Shown: positions 6,886-14,590, counted from the first letter of the stretch. The stretch: 64,000 bases of DNA from Pseudonocardia thermophila (GCF_900142365.1 NZ_FRAP01000004.1:248001-312000), one strand, 5' to 3'. Made by a program: numbers and translations. The notes: a model not told the origin generated them from the letters alone.

Positions 6886-8636
6886 GTGTCCGCCCCGGCG
6901 AGATCGGCCGCCCGCTTCAGGATGGTCACCTTGCCGTTCGTGCCGTCGACCTCGATCGTGTCGCCGTCCTTGATGGCGATCGTGGCGACGCCGACCGCGG
7001 TGACGGTCGGGACGCCGTACTCACGGCCGACGATGGCGGCGTGGCTGAGCATGCCGCCGCCGTCGCAGACCGCGCCGCCGATCTTGCCGAAGGCCGGTGT
7101 CCAGTTGGGCGAGGTCGACTCGCAGACGAGGATCTCACCCGGGGCCACACGGTGCAGCTCGTCGGAGCTCTGCAGCACGCGCGCCACCCCGACGGCGCGG
7201 CCCTTCGCCGCGGGCACCCCGGCGAGCTGGGTCTGCTCGGCGGCGTCCGGGTTCTGCACGGCGCGCAGCGAGCCCGGGTTGATGCCGAAGATCTCGATCA
7301 GGACCGGGTCCTCGACCGATTCGGGGATCGTGCCGAGCACCTTCGGCATCTCCGCCCGCTTGTGGAACCAGTGGTCGAAGTACTGCCGCCGGTCGGCCAC
7401 CAGGCTACGCAGCTCGCCCGCGTACGGCTTGCCGTTCGCGACCTCGAGCAGCTCGGGCCAGAACAGGTAGATCATGTCGTTCTTGTCGTCGGCCCCGACG
7501 CGGGCGGCGAGCTCCTGGCAGATGTGCCGCAGCGGCAGCATGACCTTCAAGTCGATGTAGAAGTTGTGGTCGTCCTGCCACCAGGGGAAGTTCGCAGCCC
7601 GGTTGGCGGCGAGACCGCCGTCGAAGACCGCCTGCTCCTCCTTGGTGAGCCCGGACCGCGCCGCCTCGATGGCGGCCTCGCGCTCTTCGATCGCGTTGCG
7701 CTGGGCGGCGTCGAAGTCGTGGTCGGTGTCCTTCATCAGGAACGTCTTGATGTTCCCGAAGGCGTTGGTGTTGTCCTCGATCCAGCTGGGGACGCCGACG
7801 TCGCAGGTGGCGTCGGAGCGGTGGCCCCACACCTGCAGCCAGTCGTCGAAGTCCGTGAGCCACTGGGACGCCGAGCCGCCGTGCGCGAGCAGGGCCTGGC
7901 GCATGTTCTCCGGCTCGTTCTCGGCGAAGACCTGCGACAGCCCGGCCTCGCGGGCCTTGATCGCGAGCTTGTACAGCTCGCGGTCCAGCTCCATGATCTT
8001 GGTGTCCTCGCCCTGGAGGAACTTCCCGATCAGGTTCGTGTCGATGCCCATCTCCGCGCACGAACCGTAGAAGGACAGGAAGTTCACCAGCATCGGGTAC
8101 ATGACCGCGAAGTGGATCTCCATGGCGCGCTTGTGGTAGCGGCGCGCCTGGTGGAGGAGCTTCGGGAAGTCCTCCCGCGGCACCTTGGTGAGGTCGATGC
8201 CCTGGAAGTAGTTCCAGGTGTCCTCCAGCTCGTCGCGCCCGGCCTCCCAGATCGAGGTGAAGTTCTGCAGGAAGTGCGGCAGGTTGCGGGCGAGCCGCTG
8301 GGCACGGGCGTTGATCTCGCGCGGATCGTCCTCGGGGATCGGCGACCCGTACAGGTGGGTGCCGGCGAACCGGCAGGTCACGCCGCGCCCGGGTGGCAGC
8401 GGCAGGTTCTCGGAGGCGCTCTGGGTGCCGTGGCAGTAGCCGTCGGCGCTCCACAGCGTCGCCGCAAGCGGCGTCAGGCCCCGCGACCAGTGGAAGTCGA
8501 GGAACCAGAAGGCCTGCTCGTCGCCGGGCTTGAACGGCGACGGAGCGTCGACGACGTACGGGAAGTCGAAGAACTCCGGCTTGTAGCCGGGGTACCACTC
8601 ACCGGTGAAGGGTTCGACGGGGACGACGTTGGTCAT
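6882..8636 (-). CDS. Substrate-binding and phosphohistidine subunit of the split PEP-synthase-like phosphotransferase
   Basis: A 584-residue protein. The last 95 residues are the swivelling phosphohistidine domain of PEP-utilising enzymes: I-L-V-C-E-S-T-S-P-N-W-T-P-A-F followed by G-G-M-L-S-H-A-A-I-V-G-R-E, where the His near residue 532 should carry the phosphate. The preceding 480 residues are a helical region rich in Trp, Phe and Tyr (for example W-F-L-D-F-H-W-S-R-G) that has no PEP/pyruvate barrel and presumably binds the acceptor, as in phenylphosphate synthase alpha or rifampin phosphotransferase. The ATG at 8636 has GGAGG 4 nt upstream and the stop overlaps the ATP-grasp gene. Expected chemistry: ATP plus acceptor gives AMP, phosphate and phospho-acceptor. 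The acceptor is not known; a phenol is a guess from the adjacent Rieske and meta-cleavage genes. Confidence 0.72.
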   Translation of the reverse strand: MTNVVPVEPFTGEWYPGYKPEFFDFPYVVDAPSPFKPGDEQAFWFLDFHWSRGLTPLAATLWSADGYCHGTQSASENLPLPPGRGVTCRFAGTHLYGSPIPEDDPREINARAQRLARNLPHFLQNFTSIWEAGRDELEDTWNYFQGIDLTKVPREDFPKLLHQARRYHKRAMEIHFAVMYPMLVNFLSFYGSCAEMGIDTNLIGKFLQGEDTKIMELDRELYKLAIKAREAGLSQVFAENEPENMRQALLAHGGSASQWLTDFDDWLQVWGHRSDATCDVGVPSWIEDNTNAFGNIKTFLMKDTDHDFDAAQRNAIEEREAAIEAARSGLTKEEQAVFDGGLAANRAANFPWWQDDHNFYIDLKVMLPLRHICQELAARVGADDKNDMIYLFWPELLEVANGKPYAGELRSLVADRRQYFDHWFHKRAEMPKVLGTIPESVEDPVLIEIFGINPGSLRAVQNPDAAEQTQLAGVPAAKGRAVGVARVLQSSDELHRVAPGEILVCESTSPNWTPAFGKIGGAVCDGGGMLSHAAIVGREYGVPTVTAVGVATIAIKDGDTIEVDGTNGKVTILKRAADLAGADT

Positions 8637-8875
8637 CGGACCTCCAGGGGCTCCGTGTCGTTCGCCCGACCGTGACAGCGGACACATCCGCCGAGCAAGC
8701 CACCCGTTCCCGCCTGCCGAACAACCGGGCCGCACCCGATCGTGTTCTGCGCAGCCGAACGTGCGCCTTCCCGCAGGTCAGCGTCGTCTCGTACGGTCCA
8801 GCGCATGCCGAGCGCGACGACGAGGGCGTCCGAGGTAGCCGTCCGATCGGTGAGTTCCGCGGCCCGAGGACGCTC

Positions 8876-9610
8876 ATGACGCGGCGGGCCCTGCTGCTCG
8901 ACCTCGGCGGCACCGTGTTCCGCTCCGGCAGCGAGCTGCTCGGGCTGCTCGCCGAGCGTGAACCGCGGGTGCGCGCGGTCGCGGCCCGCCGCGGCCCGCT
9001 CGGCACGGAGCCGGATCCGCTGTGGGATCGGATGATCGCCGCGGAGATCGGCGAGCGCGACTACTGGCACGCCCGCAGCGCCGAGATCGGGGCGGCGCTG
9101 GGCCGGGACTGGCCGATCCAGGAGTTCATGCACCTGCTCTACGAGCAGCCGGCCGCGGTCGGCGCCGACATCGTCCGCCCGGAGGCCGCGGCGCTGATCG
9201 GCGCGGCGCGCGCCGCAGGGATCCGAGTGGGTGCGCTGACCAACGACCTGCAGGCCTTCCACGGCGGCGCCGGCATGAGCGCGCACCCGCTGCTCGCCGA
9301 GCTGGATGCGCTCGTGGACGCCAGCGTGACGGGCGTGATGAAGCCCGACCCGCGGGCGTTCGCGCTCGGCGCCGAGGCGCTCGGCGCGGACCCGGCGGAC
9401 ATCGTGTTCGTCGACGACATGCCGTGGAACGTCGCCGGGGCCCGGCGCGCCGGGATGATCGCGGTGGAGGTGGACCTGCGGGACCCGGCCGCGGCCTTCG
9501 AACGGGCAGCCCGGGAGCTGGGGTTACCGGTCCCGGTGGAATGCAGCGAACGGCACTCTCGTCCACTCGGGGTAGACGAAAGTGCCGTTCGTCGCGAGGG
9601 AGACAGATGA
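8876..9610 (+). CDS. HAD-superfamily hydrolase
   Basis: A 244-residue HAD subfamily I protein. Motif I is L-L-L-D-L-G-G-T at residues 6-13, motif II L-T-N-D, motif III the Lys of V-M-K-P-D-P, and motif IV V-F-V-D-D-M-P-W-N. The residue two after the nucleophilic Asp9 is Gly instead of the usual Asp, as in some YihX-like members, so acid/base catalysis may be unusual. The coding sequence runs through a dispersed hairpin (9547-9591), which supplies about 15 of the last 21 residues, and its TGA overlaps the ATG of the next gene. It starts 239 bp from the divergent phosphotransferase operon. It might dephosphorylate a product of that enzyme, but this is speculation from position. A 24-codon ATG reading frame at 8805 ends in an ATGA overlap with this start. 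Confidence 0.8.
   Translation: MTRRALLLDLGGTVFRSGSELLGLLAEREPRVRAVAARRGPLGTEPDPLWDRMIAAEIGERDYWHARSAEIGAALGRDWPIQEFMHLLYEQPAAVGADIVRPEAAALIGAARAAGIRVGALTNDLQAFHGGAGMSAHPLLAELDALVDASVTGVMKPDPRAFALGAEALGADPADIVFVDDMPWNVAGARRAGMIAVEVDLRDPAAAFERAARELGLPVPVECSERHSRPLGVDESAVRREGDR
9547..9591. repeat. Dispersed hairpin, copy 2, inside the 3' end of the HAD gene
   Basis: The stem core CGAACGGCACT and its complement AGTGCCGTTCG frame a TCGTCCAC/GTAGACGA inner stem with a few mismatches. It belongs to the same subfamily as 2048-2102 (shared inner TCGTCCACTCGG). Unlike the other copies it is translated, encoding the C-terminus of the HAD protein just before the overlapping SDR start. Confidence 0.85.
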
Positions 9611-10329
9611 GCGGGAGCGAACTGGCGGTCGTCGTCGGGTCATCGGGGGCGCTGGGCTCGGCGATCGCCGCCCGGCTGCGGCGCGCGGGGCTCGACGTCC
9701 TCGGCGTGGCCCGGGGTGCCGAGCCGCCGGACTGCCGCGCCGACATCGGCTCCGACGACGCGGTGGCGGTGATCGCGGCGGCGGTCGGTGGGCGGCCGGT
9801 GCGGATGGTCGTGCAGGCCGCGGGGCTGCCGCCGACCGGTCCTCTGGCGACGATCGAGCCGGACGCACTGGGCCGGGCGGTGGCGCTGAAGTGCGGCGGG
9901 CTGCTGCGGCTGGTGCGAGCGGTGGACGGGCAGCTGGATCGCGGATCGCGGATCGTCGCGCTCGGCGGGCACTTCGGCAGCGAACCCGCGCCCTACGCGT
10001 GCGCGGCCGGGGTGACCAACGCGGCCCTGGCGAACCTCGTCCGGCAGCTGGCCGACGCGTACGGGCCGCGCGGGATCACCGCGCACCTGGTCGCCCCTGG
10101 GCCCGCCGACACCCCGCGGCTGCGCGGCCTGGCCGCGGCGGCGGCGGCCGAGCGCGGCGTCGACGTGGCCGAGGTGCTCGCCGAACGCGCGGCCGAGTCA
10201 CCGCTGGGTCGGCTTGTCACGCCCGAGGAGGTGGCGTGGGCGGTCGCCGCCCTGCTCGCCCCGGAGGCCGACGCCCTGCTCGGCTCGACGCTGGGGCTGG
10301 ACATGGGAGCGCGGCGCGGGATCCTCTGA
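9607..10329 (+). CDS. Short-chain dehydrogenase/reductase-like protein lacking the catalytic lysine
   Basis: A 240-residue Rossmann protein of the SDR family. The dinucleotide motif G-S-S-G-A-L-G is at residues 11-17 and an A-A-G element at 71-73. The expected active-site Tyr is Tyr130, but the residue four later, normally Lys, is Ala134 (Y-A-C-A-A). The usual serine about 13 residues before it is not evident. The C-terminal part P-G-P-A-D-T-P is normal for the family. It may therefore be a non-catalytic or atypical member. Its ATG overlaps the HAD stop (ATGA), so the two are coupled. No clear pathway assignment. Loss of the lysine is seen directly in the sequence; loss of activity is inference. 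Confidence 0.75.
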   Translation: MSGSELAVVVGSSGALGSAIAARLRRAGLDVLGVARGAEPPDCRADIGSDDAVAVIAAAVGGRPVRMVVQAAGLPPTGPLATIEPDALGRAVALKCGGLLRLVRAVDGQLDRGSRIVALGGHFGSEPAPYACAAGVTNAALANLVRQLADAYGPRGITAHLVAPGPADTPRLRGLAAAAAAERGVDVAEVLAERAAESPLGRLVTPEEVAWAVAALLAPEADALLGSTLGLDMGARRGIL

Positions 10330-10816
10330 GCCGGACGGCAGCGGGCGGAGCGCGTAGTTGATCTTTGTCGGAAAGCCACCCGCCTGCCGGGAACGGCGGG
10401 AAGGAGGCTCCCGTAGACGTGTTCCACCTCCACTGCCCGGTCCTCGCGCACCACACTGCGCCGCACCGCACCGGGCCGAGCACCACCGCAAGGTGGCCGC
10501 CTGCTCGCGCGTCGACGACGGCGGGGAGGCGCGCAGCGCCCGAGGAACGAGGACGCGCCCGGCCATCACGGGACTGCGAGCAGCGAGGCCGCCGTCAAGC
10601 AGGCACCGCGCGAGCGGCCGACGTCGAGGTGCGGGAGAGACGCACGGCGCGCCCGAGGGACGAGGGCGCGAGCACCGGAGGAGAACCTCGCCGCCTCACG
10701 AGCCCGATCACCTGCAGAACCGTCGAGGGTTCACAGGCGCGCGAGCCCGCGCTCTGCGACGAAGGAGCCGAGCGCGGGCGACGCTGTGGCTTTCCTGCCG
10801 TGCCGACCCCGGCTCG
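10330..10816. other. Gene-free 487-bp region with degenerate repeats
   Basis: No reading frame here has plausible protein composition. The segment holds two copies of a 22-bp element (GCGCCCGAGG then AACGAGGACGCG at 10535-10556; the same with two changes at 10648-10669), a CCCGCGCTC/GAGCGCGGG hairpin near 10747-10776, and two blocks (10461-10498 and 10743-10770) that match, in reverse orientation, sequence at 57730-57773 and 57680-57706. It looks like a decayed repeat or mobile segment. Confidence 0.6.
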
Positions 10817-11218
10817 TCAGGACCTCGCCCTCGCCGCGATCTCGTCCCGCCTGACCGAGCTCGCCGGCACCCCACCGATCCCCCAGTCGTCCGGCGACAC
10901 CGGGATGATCCGCCCGCGGATGCTGCGGCGATCCACGCCGAGCACGTCGACGAGGGCGTCGGTGAGCGCGCCGAGCAGCCGATGTCGCTGCTCCACCGGC
11001 CGATCCGCAAGCACGATCGCGGTGAAGTACGGTGCGGCGACCCCCGCTACGCCGCCGACCGCCCAGTGCTCGGGGCGGTGGAGGGTGAGGTAGGCGCGCA
11101 CCCGCTCGAGCGGTGACTCCAGCACCTCGGCGTAGCGCCTGCTCATCGTGCGCAGCAGCTCGGCCTGCTGGTTCGCGGTGTGCATCCCCTCGACCAGGTG
11201 CACCTCGAGGATCGGCAT
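10817..11218 (-). CDS. Tandem (fused) tautomerase-superfamily protein
   Basis: A 133-residue protein starting Met-Pro-Ile-Leu-Glu-Val, so Pro-1 would be exposed. It contains two consecutive tautomerase-like beta-alpha-beta units: residues about 1-60 ending in R-P-E-H-W-A-V-G-G and about 65-120 ending in S-P-D-D-W-G-I-G-G. Such fused forms include malonate semialdehyde decarboxylase and cis-3-chloroacrylate dehalogenase relatives, where only the first unit keeps the N-terminal proline. The ATG at 11218 is chosen over a GTG at 11224 because only the former leaves Pro-1. It stands alone beside a DUF4345 gene with 19 bp between. The reaction is unknown. A link to the tautomerase at 174 is possible but not shown. 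Confidence 0.75.
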   Translation of the reverse strand: MPILEVHLVEGMHTANQQAELLRTMSRRYAEVLESPLERVRAYLTLHRPEHWAVGGVAGVAAPYFTAIVLADRPVEQRHRLLGALTDALVDVLGVDRRSIRGRIIPVSPDDWGIGGVPASSVRRDEIAARARS

Positions 11219-11237
11219 GCGCACACCGTAGCGCCGT

Positions 11238-11651
11238 TCAGCGCATTCGCCGCCGCACTCGTTCCTGCCAGGCGACCAGCACCGGAACTCCGGCCAGCTC
11301 CAGCACCGCGGCCGCGACGTACAGCGGGTGCGGCCGGCCGACCTGCTTCCAGGACAGCAGCCGCCCGATGCCGCCGAGGAACCCGGCCGCCCCGATCAGC
11401 CGCAGCGCCCCGGTGGCGTGTTCGATCTTCGGGATCGACGCCCAGATGACCGGGGCGGTGACCAGCAGGAACGCGCTGTTCACGCGGTACTCGCTGTCCA
11501 GCGCGGGATCGGTGGTGCCGGTGGAGCCCGGCAGCGCCCGCGGCCCCTTGACCAGCCCCACGGCACCGGACAGCGCCGGGACGAGGGACAGGGCACCGAG
11601 AGTGATCTGCAGAGCACGGCGACTGCGCGCCGATCCGTTCGACGAGCCCAT
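11238..11651 (-). CDS. DUF4345-like small membrane protein
   Basis: A 137-residue protein with four hydrophobic stretches at about 14-34, 58-76, 82-98 and 108-125, with charged ends (G-S-S-N-G-S-A-R-S-R-R at the start; Q-E-R-V-R-R-R-M-R at the end). G-L-V-K-G and the D-S-E-Y-R-V-N-S-A-F-L-L stretch fit the DUF4345 family of four-helix integral membrane proteins of unknown role. The ATG at 11651 faces menC, whose GTG is 42 bp away. No functional clue comes from the neighbours, and it could equally be called a hypothetical inner-membrane protein. Confidence 0.7.
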   Translation of the reverse strand: MGSSNGSARSRRALQITLGALSLVPALSGAVGLVKGPRALPGSTGTTDPALDSEYRVNSAFLLVTAPVIWASIPKIEHATGALRLIGAAGFLGGIGRLLSWKQVGRPHPLYVAAAVLELAGVPVLVAWQERVRRRMR

Positions 11652-11680
11652 GCGGCCACCCTGCCACCGCGGAGCCCGCA

Positions 11681-11686
11681 TAGGCT
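11681..11686 (+). promoter_or_regulatory. Leaderless -10 box of menC
   Basis: TAGGCT matches TANNNT and ends 7 nt before the menC GTG, with no Shine-Dalgarno between. This spacing is the normal one for leaderless actinobacterial transcripts. No clear -35 hexamer is present. Confidence 0.55.
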
Positions 11687-11693
11687 CGGCCCC

Positions 11694-12671
11694 GTGGATC
11701 TCGCCGCGACCGCGCTCCCCTACGCCGTCCCGATGCGGACCCGGTTCCGCGGCATCACCGTCCGCGAGGGCGTGCTGATCGAGGGCCCGGCGGGCTGGGC
11801 CGAGTTCTGCCCGTTCCCCGAGTACGACGACGCCGAGGCCGCCCGCTGGCTCGCGACTGCCGTCGAGCAGGCGACCGTCGGGTGGCCCGAGCCGGTGCGC
11901 GAGCGGATCCCGGTGAACGCGACCGTGCCCGCCGTCGACCCCGAGCGCGCGCACGCGATCGTCGCCGCGTCCGGCTGCGGCACGGCGAAGGTGAAGGTGG
12001 CCGACCACGCCGACTCGCTCGCCGAGGACCTCGAACGGGTCGCCGCGGTCCGCGACGCCCTCGGCCCCGAGGGCCGCATCCGGGTGGACGCCAACGCCCG
12101 CTGGGACGTCGACGGCGCGGTCGCCGCGATCCGCGCCCTGGACCGCGCCGCGGACGGGCTGGAGTACGTCGAGCAGCCGTGCGCCACGGTCGAGGAACTG
12201 GCCGCGGTGCGCCGCCGGGTGGACGTGCGGATCGCGGCCGACGAGTCGATCCGCCGCGCCGAGGATCCCCTGGCTGTCGCGGAGACTGGGGCCGCGGACG
12301 TGGCGGTGATCAAGTGCACTCCGCTGGGCGGGGTGCGGCGCGCACTGGAGATCGCCGAGGCGTGCGGGCTGCCGTGCGTGGTGTCGTCGGCGCTGGAGAC
12401 CAGCGTCGGGCTGGCCGCGCAGCTGGCGCTCGCCGGTGCCCTGCCCGAGCTGGACTTCGCCTGCGGCCTGGGCACCATCACGCTGTTCGAGACCGACGTG
12501 GTGCCCGACGCGGACTCGCTGCGCCCCGTCGCCGGCCACCTCGCGGTGCCGCGCACCCCGCCGGTGCCCGATCCGGCGCGGATCCCGCCGATGAGCCCGC
12601 AGCGGGCAGCATGGTGGCGCGACCGGATGACCCGCTGCGCCGCGCTTCTGGAGGGGTCACCCCGCCGGTGA
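11694..12671 (+). CDS. menC: o-Succinylbenzoate synthase (MenC)
   Basis: A 325-residue enolase-superfamily enzyme that dehydrates SHCHC to o-succinylbenzoate in menaquinone synthesis. The active-site set is complete: K-V-K with catalytic Lys101, metal ligands Asp132 (V-D-A-N), Glu160 (V-E-Q-P) and Asp183 (A-D-E-S), and Lys207 in V-I-K-C-T-P. Length and motif spacing match actinobacterial MenC rather than muconate cycloisomerase, but the families are close and a racemase/epimerase activity is possible. The GTG at 11694 is preceded by a leaderless-type -10. No other men gene is in the window. Its last 15 bp overlap the 3' end of the convergent DUF1232 gene. Confidence 0.85.
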   Translation: MDLAATALPYAVPMRTRFRGITVREGVLIEGPAGWAEFCPFPEYDDAEAARWLATAVEQATVGWPEPVRERIPVNATVPAVDPERAHAIVAASGCGTAKVKVADHADSLAEDLERVAAVRDALGPEGRIRVDANARWDVDGAVAAIRALDRAADGLEYVEQPCATVEELAAVRRRVDVRIAADESIRRAEDPLAVAETGAADVAVIKCTPLGGVRRALEIAEACGLPCVVSSALETSVGLAAQLALAGALPELDFACGLGTITLFETDVVPDADSLRPVAGHLAVPRTPPVPDPARIPPMSPQRAAWWRDRMTRCAALLEGSPRR

Positions 12672-13037
12672 GCCGACGACGGTGGGCCGCCCTGCTCGTT
12701 CCCAGCGCAGGAACCGCTCCGCCTCGACGAGCAGCGCGCCGGCCAGCCACATCGCGACCGCGCCGTCGTCGATCAGCCCGAACGGGCCGAGCGCCAGCTC
12801 AGGCAGGAGATCGACCGGCGAGAGCAGGTAGGCCACGGCCAGCACGAACACGAGCAGCCGACCGCGGGTGAGCAGCCGGTAGCGGCCGGAGAGCGCAGTG
12901 CCGGCCATGCGCGGCACTGCGCCGGCGAGCTCGCCCAGGCCGGGCGCGCCGGATCGCCGGCTCGCCATGACGGCCTGCCAGAACATGCGCAGGGCCGCCG
13001 TGCGGCGCGCGCTGGTGGTCGCCGAAGTCGTCGCCAT
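12657..13037 (-). CDS. DUF1232 (YkvA-type) membrane protein
   Basis: A 126-residue protein whose core Y-L-L-S-P-V-D-L-L-P-E and following G-L-I-D-D are the DUF1232 signature. A hydrophobic segment V-F-V-L-A-V-A-Y-L-L near residues 67-77 and a second, A-M-W-L-A-G-A-L-L near 95-103, suggest membrane association. The N-terminal 45 residues are variable and basic. The function of the family is unknown. It converges with menC (15-bp overlap) and is followed upstream by another small membrane gene on the same strand 63 bp away. Confidence 0.8.
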   Translation of the reverse strand: MATTSATTSARRTAALRMFWQAVMASRRSGAPGLGELAGAVPRMAGTALSGRYRLLTRGRLLVFVLAVAYLLSPVDLLPELALGPFGLIDDGAVAMWLAGALLVEAERFLRWERAGRPTVVGSPAG

Positions 13038-13100
13038 GCCCGATCAACGCGGGACCGCGGTGCCGCGTTCCCACCGGCGCGCGGGTCAGGTCGCGATCCG

Positions 13101-13277
13101 CTAACGGAGCGCGCCGCTGCGCTTCTTCTTGACCGCCGCGACGGTGCCGGCGACGAGCAGCACCACCGCGGTGAGCACGACTGCCCAGAACAGCAGCTTC
13201 GCCAACAGGCCCAGCACCGAGAACAGGATCCACAGCCCGACCACGACGGCGAGCGCTATTCCGACGATCCGCAGCAT
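13101..13277 (-). CDS. Short hydrophobic membrane peptide
   Basis: A 58-residue protein: M-L-R-I-V-G followed by about 45 almost wholly hydrophobic residues (two transmembrane helices or one long one, broken near L-L-A-K-L-L), then a basic tail K-K-K-R-S-G-A-L-R. The tail suggests the C-terminus faces the cytoplasm. It lies in the 296-bp gap between the DUF1232 gene and the TerD/vWA gene. Codon choice is like that of the neighbours, and an ATG is present at 13277 without an obvious ribosome site. It is probably a real small membrane protein of unknown role. Confidence 0.6.
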   Translation of the reverse strand: MLRIVGIALAVVVGLWILFSVLGLLAKLLFWAVVLTAVVLLVAGTVAAVKKKRSGALR

Positions 13278-13333
13278 GTCCGGTAGACGTGCGGCGTCAC
13301 CGGATGGTTCCCGCCACCGGCAGAATGCGCCGT

Positions 13334-14590
13334 ATGCCCGATCTTCAGCGCGGCGCCAACGCGCCCCTCTCCGGTGGCCCGCTGGATCTCGCGGTCCTCG
13401 GCGCCCGCCCCGGCGCAGTTGACCTGTTCGTGTTCCAGCTCGGTGCCGACCGGCGGGTGCGCTCCGACGCGGACCTGGTGTTCTTCAACAACCCGGCCTC
13501 GCCGGAGGGCGCCGTGCGGCTCGCCGGGACCGACCGGGTGCAGGTCGATCCGGCCGGCGTCCCCGCCGATGTGGCCCGGCTGGCGGTCGCCGTCGCGCTC
13601 GACGCGGGCGTGCCGGGCGCGCTCGCCGACGTGCCCGGGCTCGGTGTGACCGTCACCGACGACGGGCAGCGGATCGTGGCCCGCGCCGAAGGGCTCACCA
13701 CCGAGCGGGCGGCGGTGCTGGTCGAGGTCTACCGCCGCGGTGGCGGCTGGAAGGTCCGCTCGGAGTCGGCGGGCTGGACCGAGGGCCTGGCGGCGCTGGT
13801 GCGCGAGCACGGGGTCACCGTCGACGACGCCCCCGAGGAGCCGCAGCCGGCGGCCGCGGTGCGCACCGTGCCCGGCGAGGAGAAGCTCTCCCTGGTCAAG
13901 CGCCAGCAGCTGGACCTGCGCAAGAAGGAGGTGCACCGAGTCCTGCTGACCAAGGGCGCCGCCGGGGAGCGCGCGCGGATCCTGCTGGTGATCGACAAGA
14001 CCGGGTCCATGCACCGCCAGTACCGGGACGGCGTCGTGCACCGGGTGGTGGAGCGGATGGTGCCGGTGGCCGTCCAGCTCGACGACGACGGCGTCCTCGA
14101 GCCCTACCTGTACGCGCGCTCGTTCGCCCGGCTGCCCGACCTGCGCGTGGCCGATCTCGAGTGGTGGCCCGGGCAGTTCCTGCACCTGCGGGGCGTGCAC
14201 GGCGGCATCGACTACGACCGGATCGGCCACGCCAACGACGAGATCGCGATCATGACGGAGGTCATGGCGGGGCTGCGCGGCCGGCGCACGCCGACGCTGG
14301 TGCTGTTCTTCACCGACGGCGGCTTCTCCCGCAAGCGCGAGATCGCCGAGCTCATGACGGAGGCTGCGCACCTGCCGGCGTTCTGGCAGTTCGTCGGCAT
14401 CGGCAAGGCCAACTACGGCCTGCTGGAGTCGCTCGACGAGCTGCCCGGCCGGGTCGTGGACAACGCGGGCTTCTTCGCCCTCGACGACGTCGACTCCGTC
14501 TCCGACGCCGAGCTCTACCAGCGGCTGCTCAGCGAGTTCCCGGACTGGCTGCGCGCGGCCCGGGCCGCCGGCATCGTCGGTGCCGGCTGA
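13334..14590 (+). CDS. TerD-domain plus von Willebrand A protein (TerF-like)
   Basis: A 418-residue protein. The N-terminal half (about 1-170) is a TerD-type calcium-binding beta-sandwich: L-D-L-A-V-L-G near 17, then F-V-F-Q-L, D-L-V-F-F-N-N and L-A-V-A-V-A-L-D. The C-terminal half (about 215-410) is a von Willebrand A domain with the MIDAS motif I-D-K-T-G-S-M and a later F-F-T-D-G-G. This matches TerF and actinobacterial relatives in tellurite/stress chemical-defence complexes. No other ter gene adjoins it; a TerC homologue lies at 57.8 kb. Start ATG 13334 has no strong ribosome site. The stop lies in a 14-bp tandem repeat. The role in this organism is unknown. Confidence 0.85.
   Translation: MPDLQRGANAPLSGGPLDLAVLGARPGAVDLFVFQLGADRRVRSDADLVFFNNPASPEGAVRLAGTDRVQVDPAGVPADVARLAVAVALDAGVPGALADVPGLGVTVTDDGQRIVARAEGLTTERAAVLVEVYRRGGGWKVRSESAGWTEGLAALVREHGVTVDDAPEEPQPAAAVRTVPGEEKLSLVKRQQLDLRKKEVHRVLLTKGAAGERARILLVIDKTGSMHRQYRDGVVHRVVERMVPVAVQLDDDGVLEPYLYARSFARLPDLRVADLEWWPGQFLHLRGVHGGIDYDRIGHANDEIAIMTEVMAGLRGRRTPTLVLFFTDGGFSRKREIAELMTEAAHLPAFWQFVGIGKANYGLLESLDELPGRVVDNAGFFALDDVDSVSDAELYQRLLSEFPDWLRAARAAGIVGAG

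Noticed and set aside
8805..8879. 24-codon leader peptide before the HAD gene
   Set aside because: The frame M-P-S-A-T-T-R ends in an ATGA overlap, but it has no ribosome site, no codon bias and no regulatory features such as repeated codons. It is mentioned only in the HAD entry.
10360..10430. Riboswitch (conserved-looking GGAAAGCCACCCGCC and hairpin)
   Set aside because: No downstream coding start on + within reach and no match to cobalamin, SAM, TPP or c-di-AMP cores that I could make.
10358..11116. A 252-codon plus-strand frame
   Set aside because: It is Arg/Pro-rich without motifs and overlaps the well-supported tautomerase on the other strand.
13334..14590. Tellurite-resistance operon
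   Set aside because: Only one TerD/vWA gene is here; TerC is 44 kb away and other ter genes are absent, so no operon is claimed.
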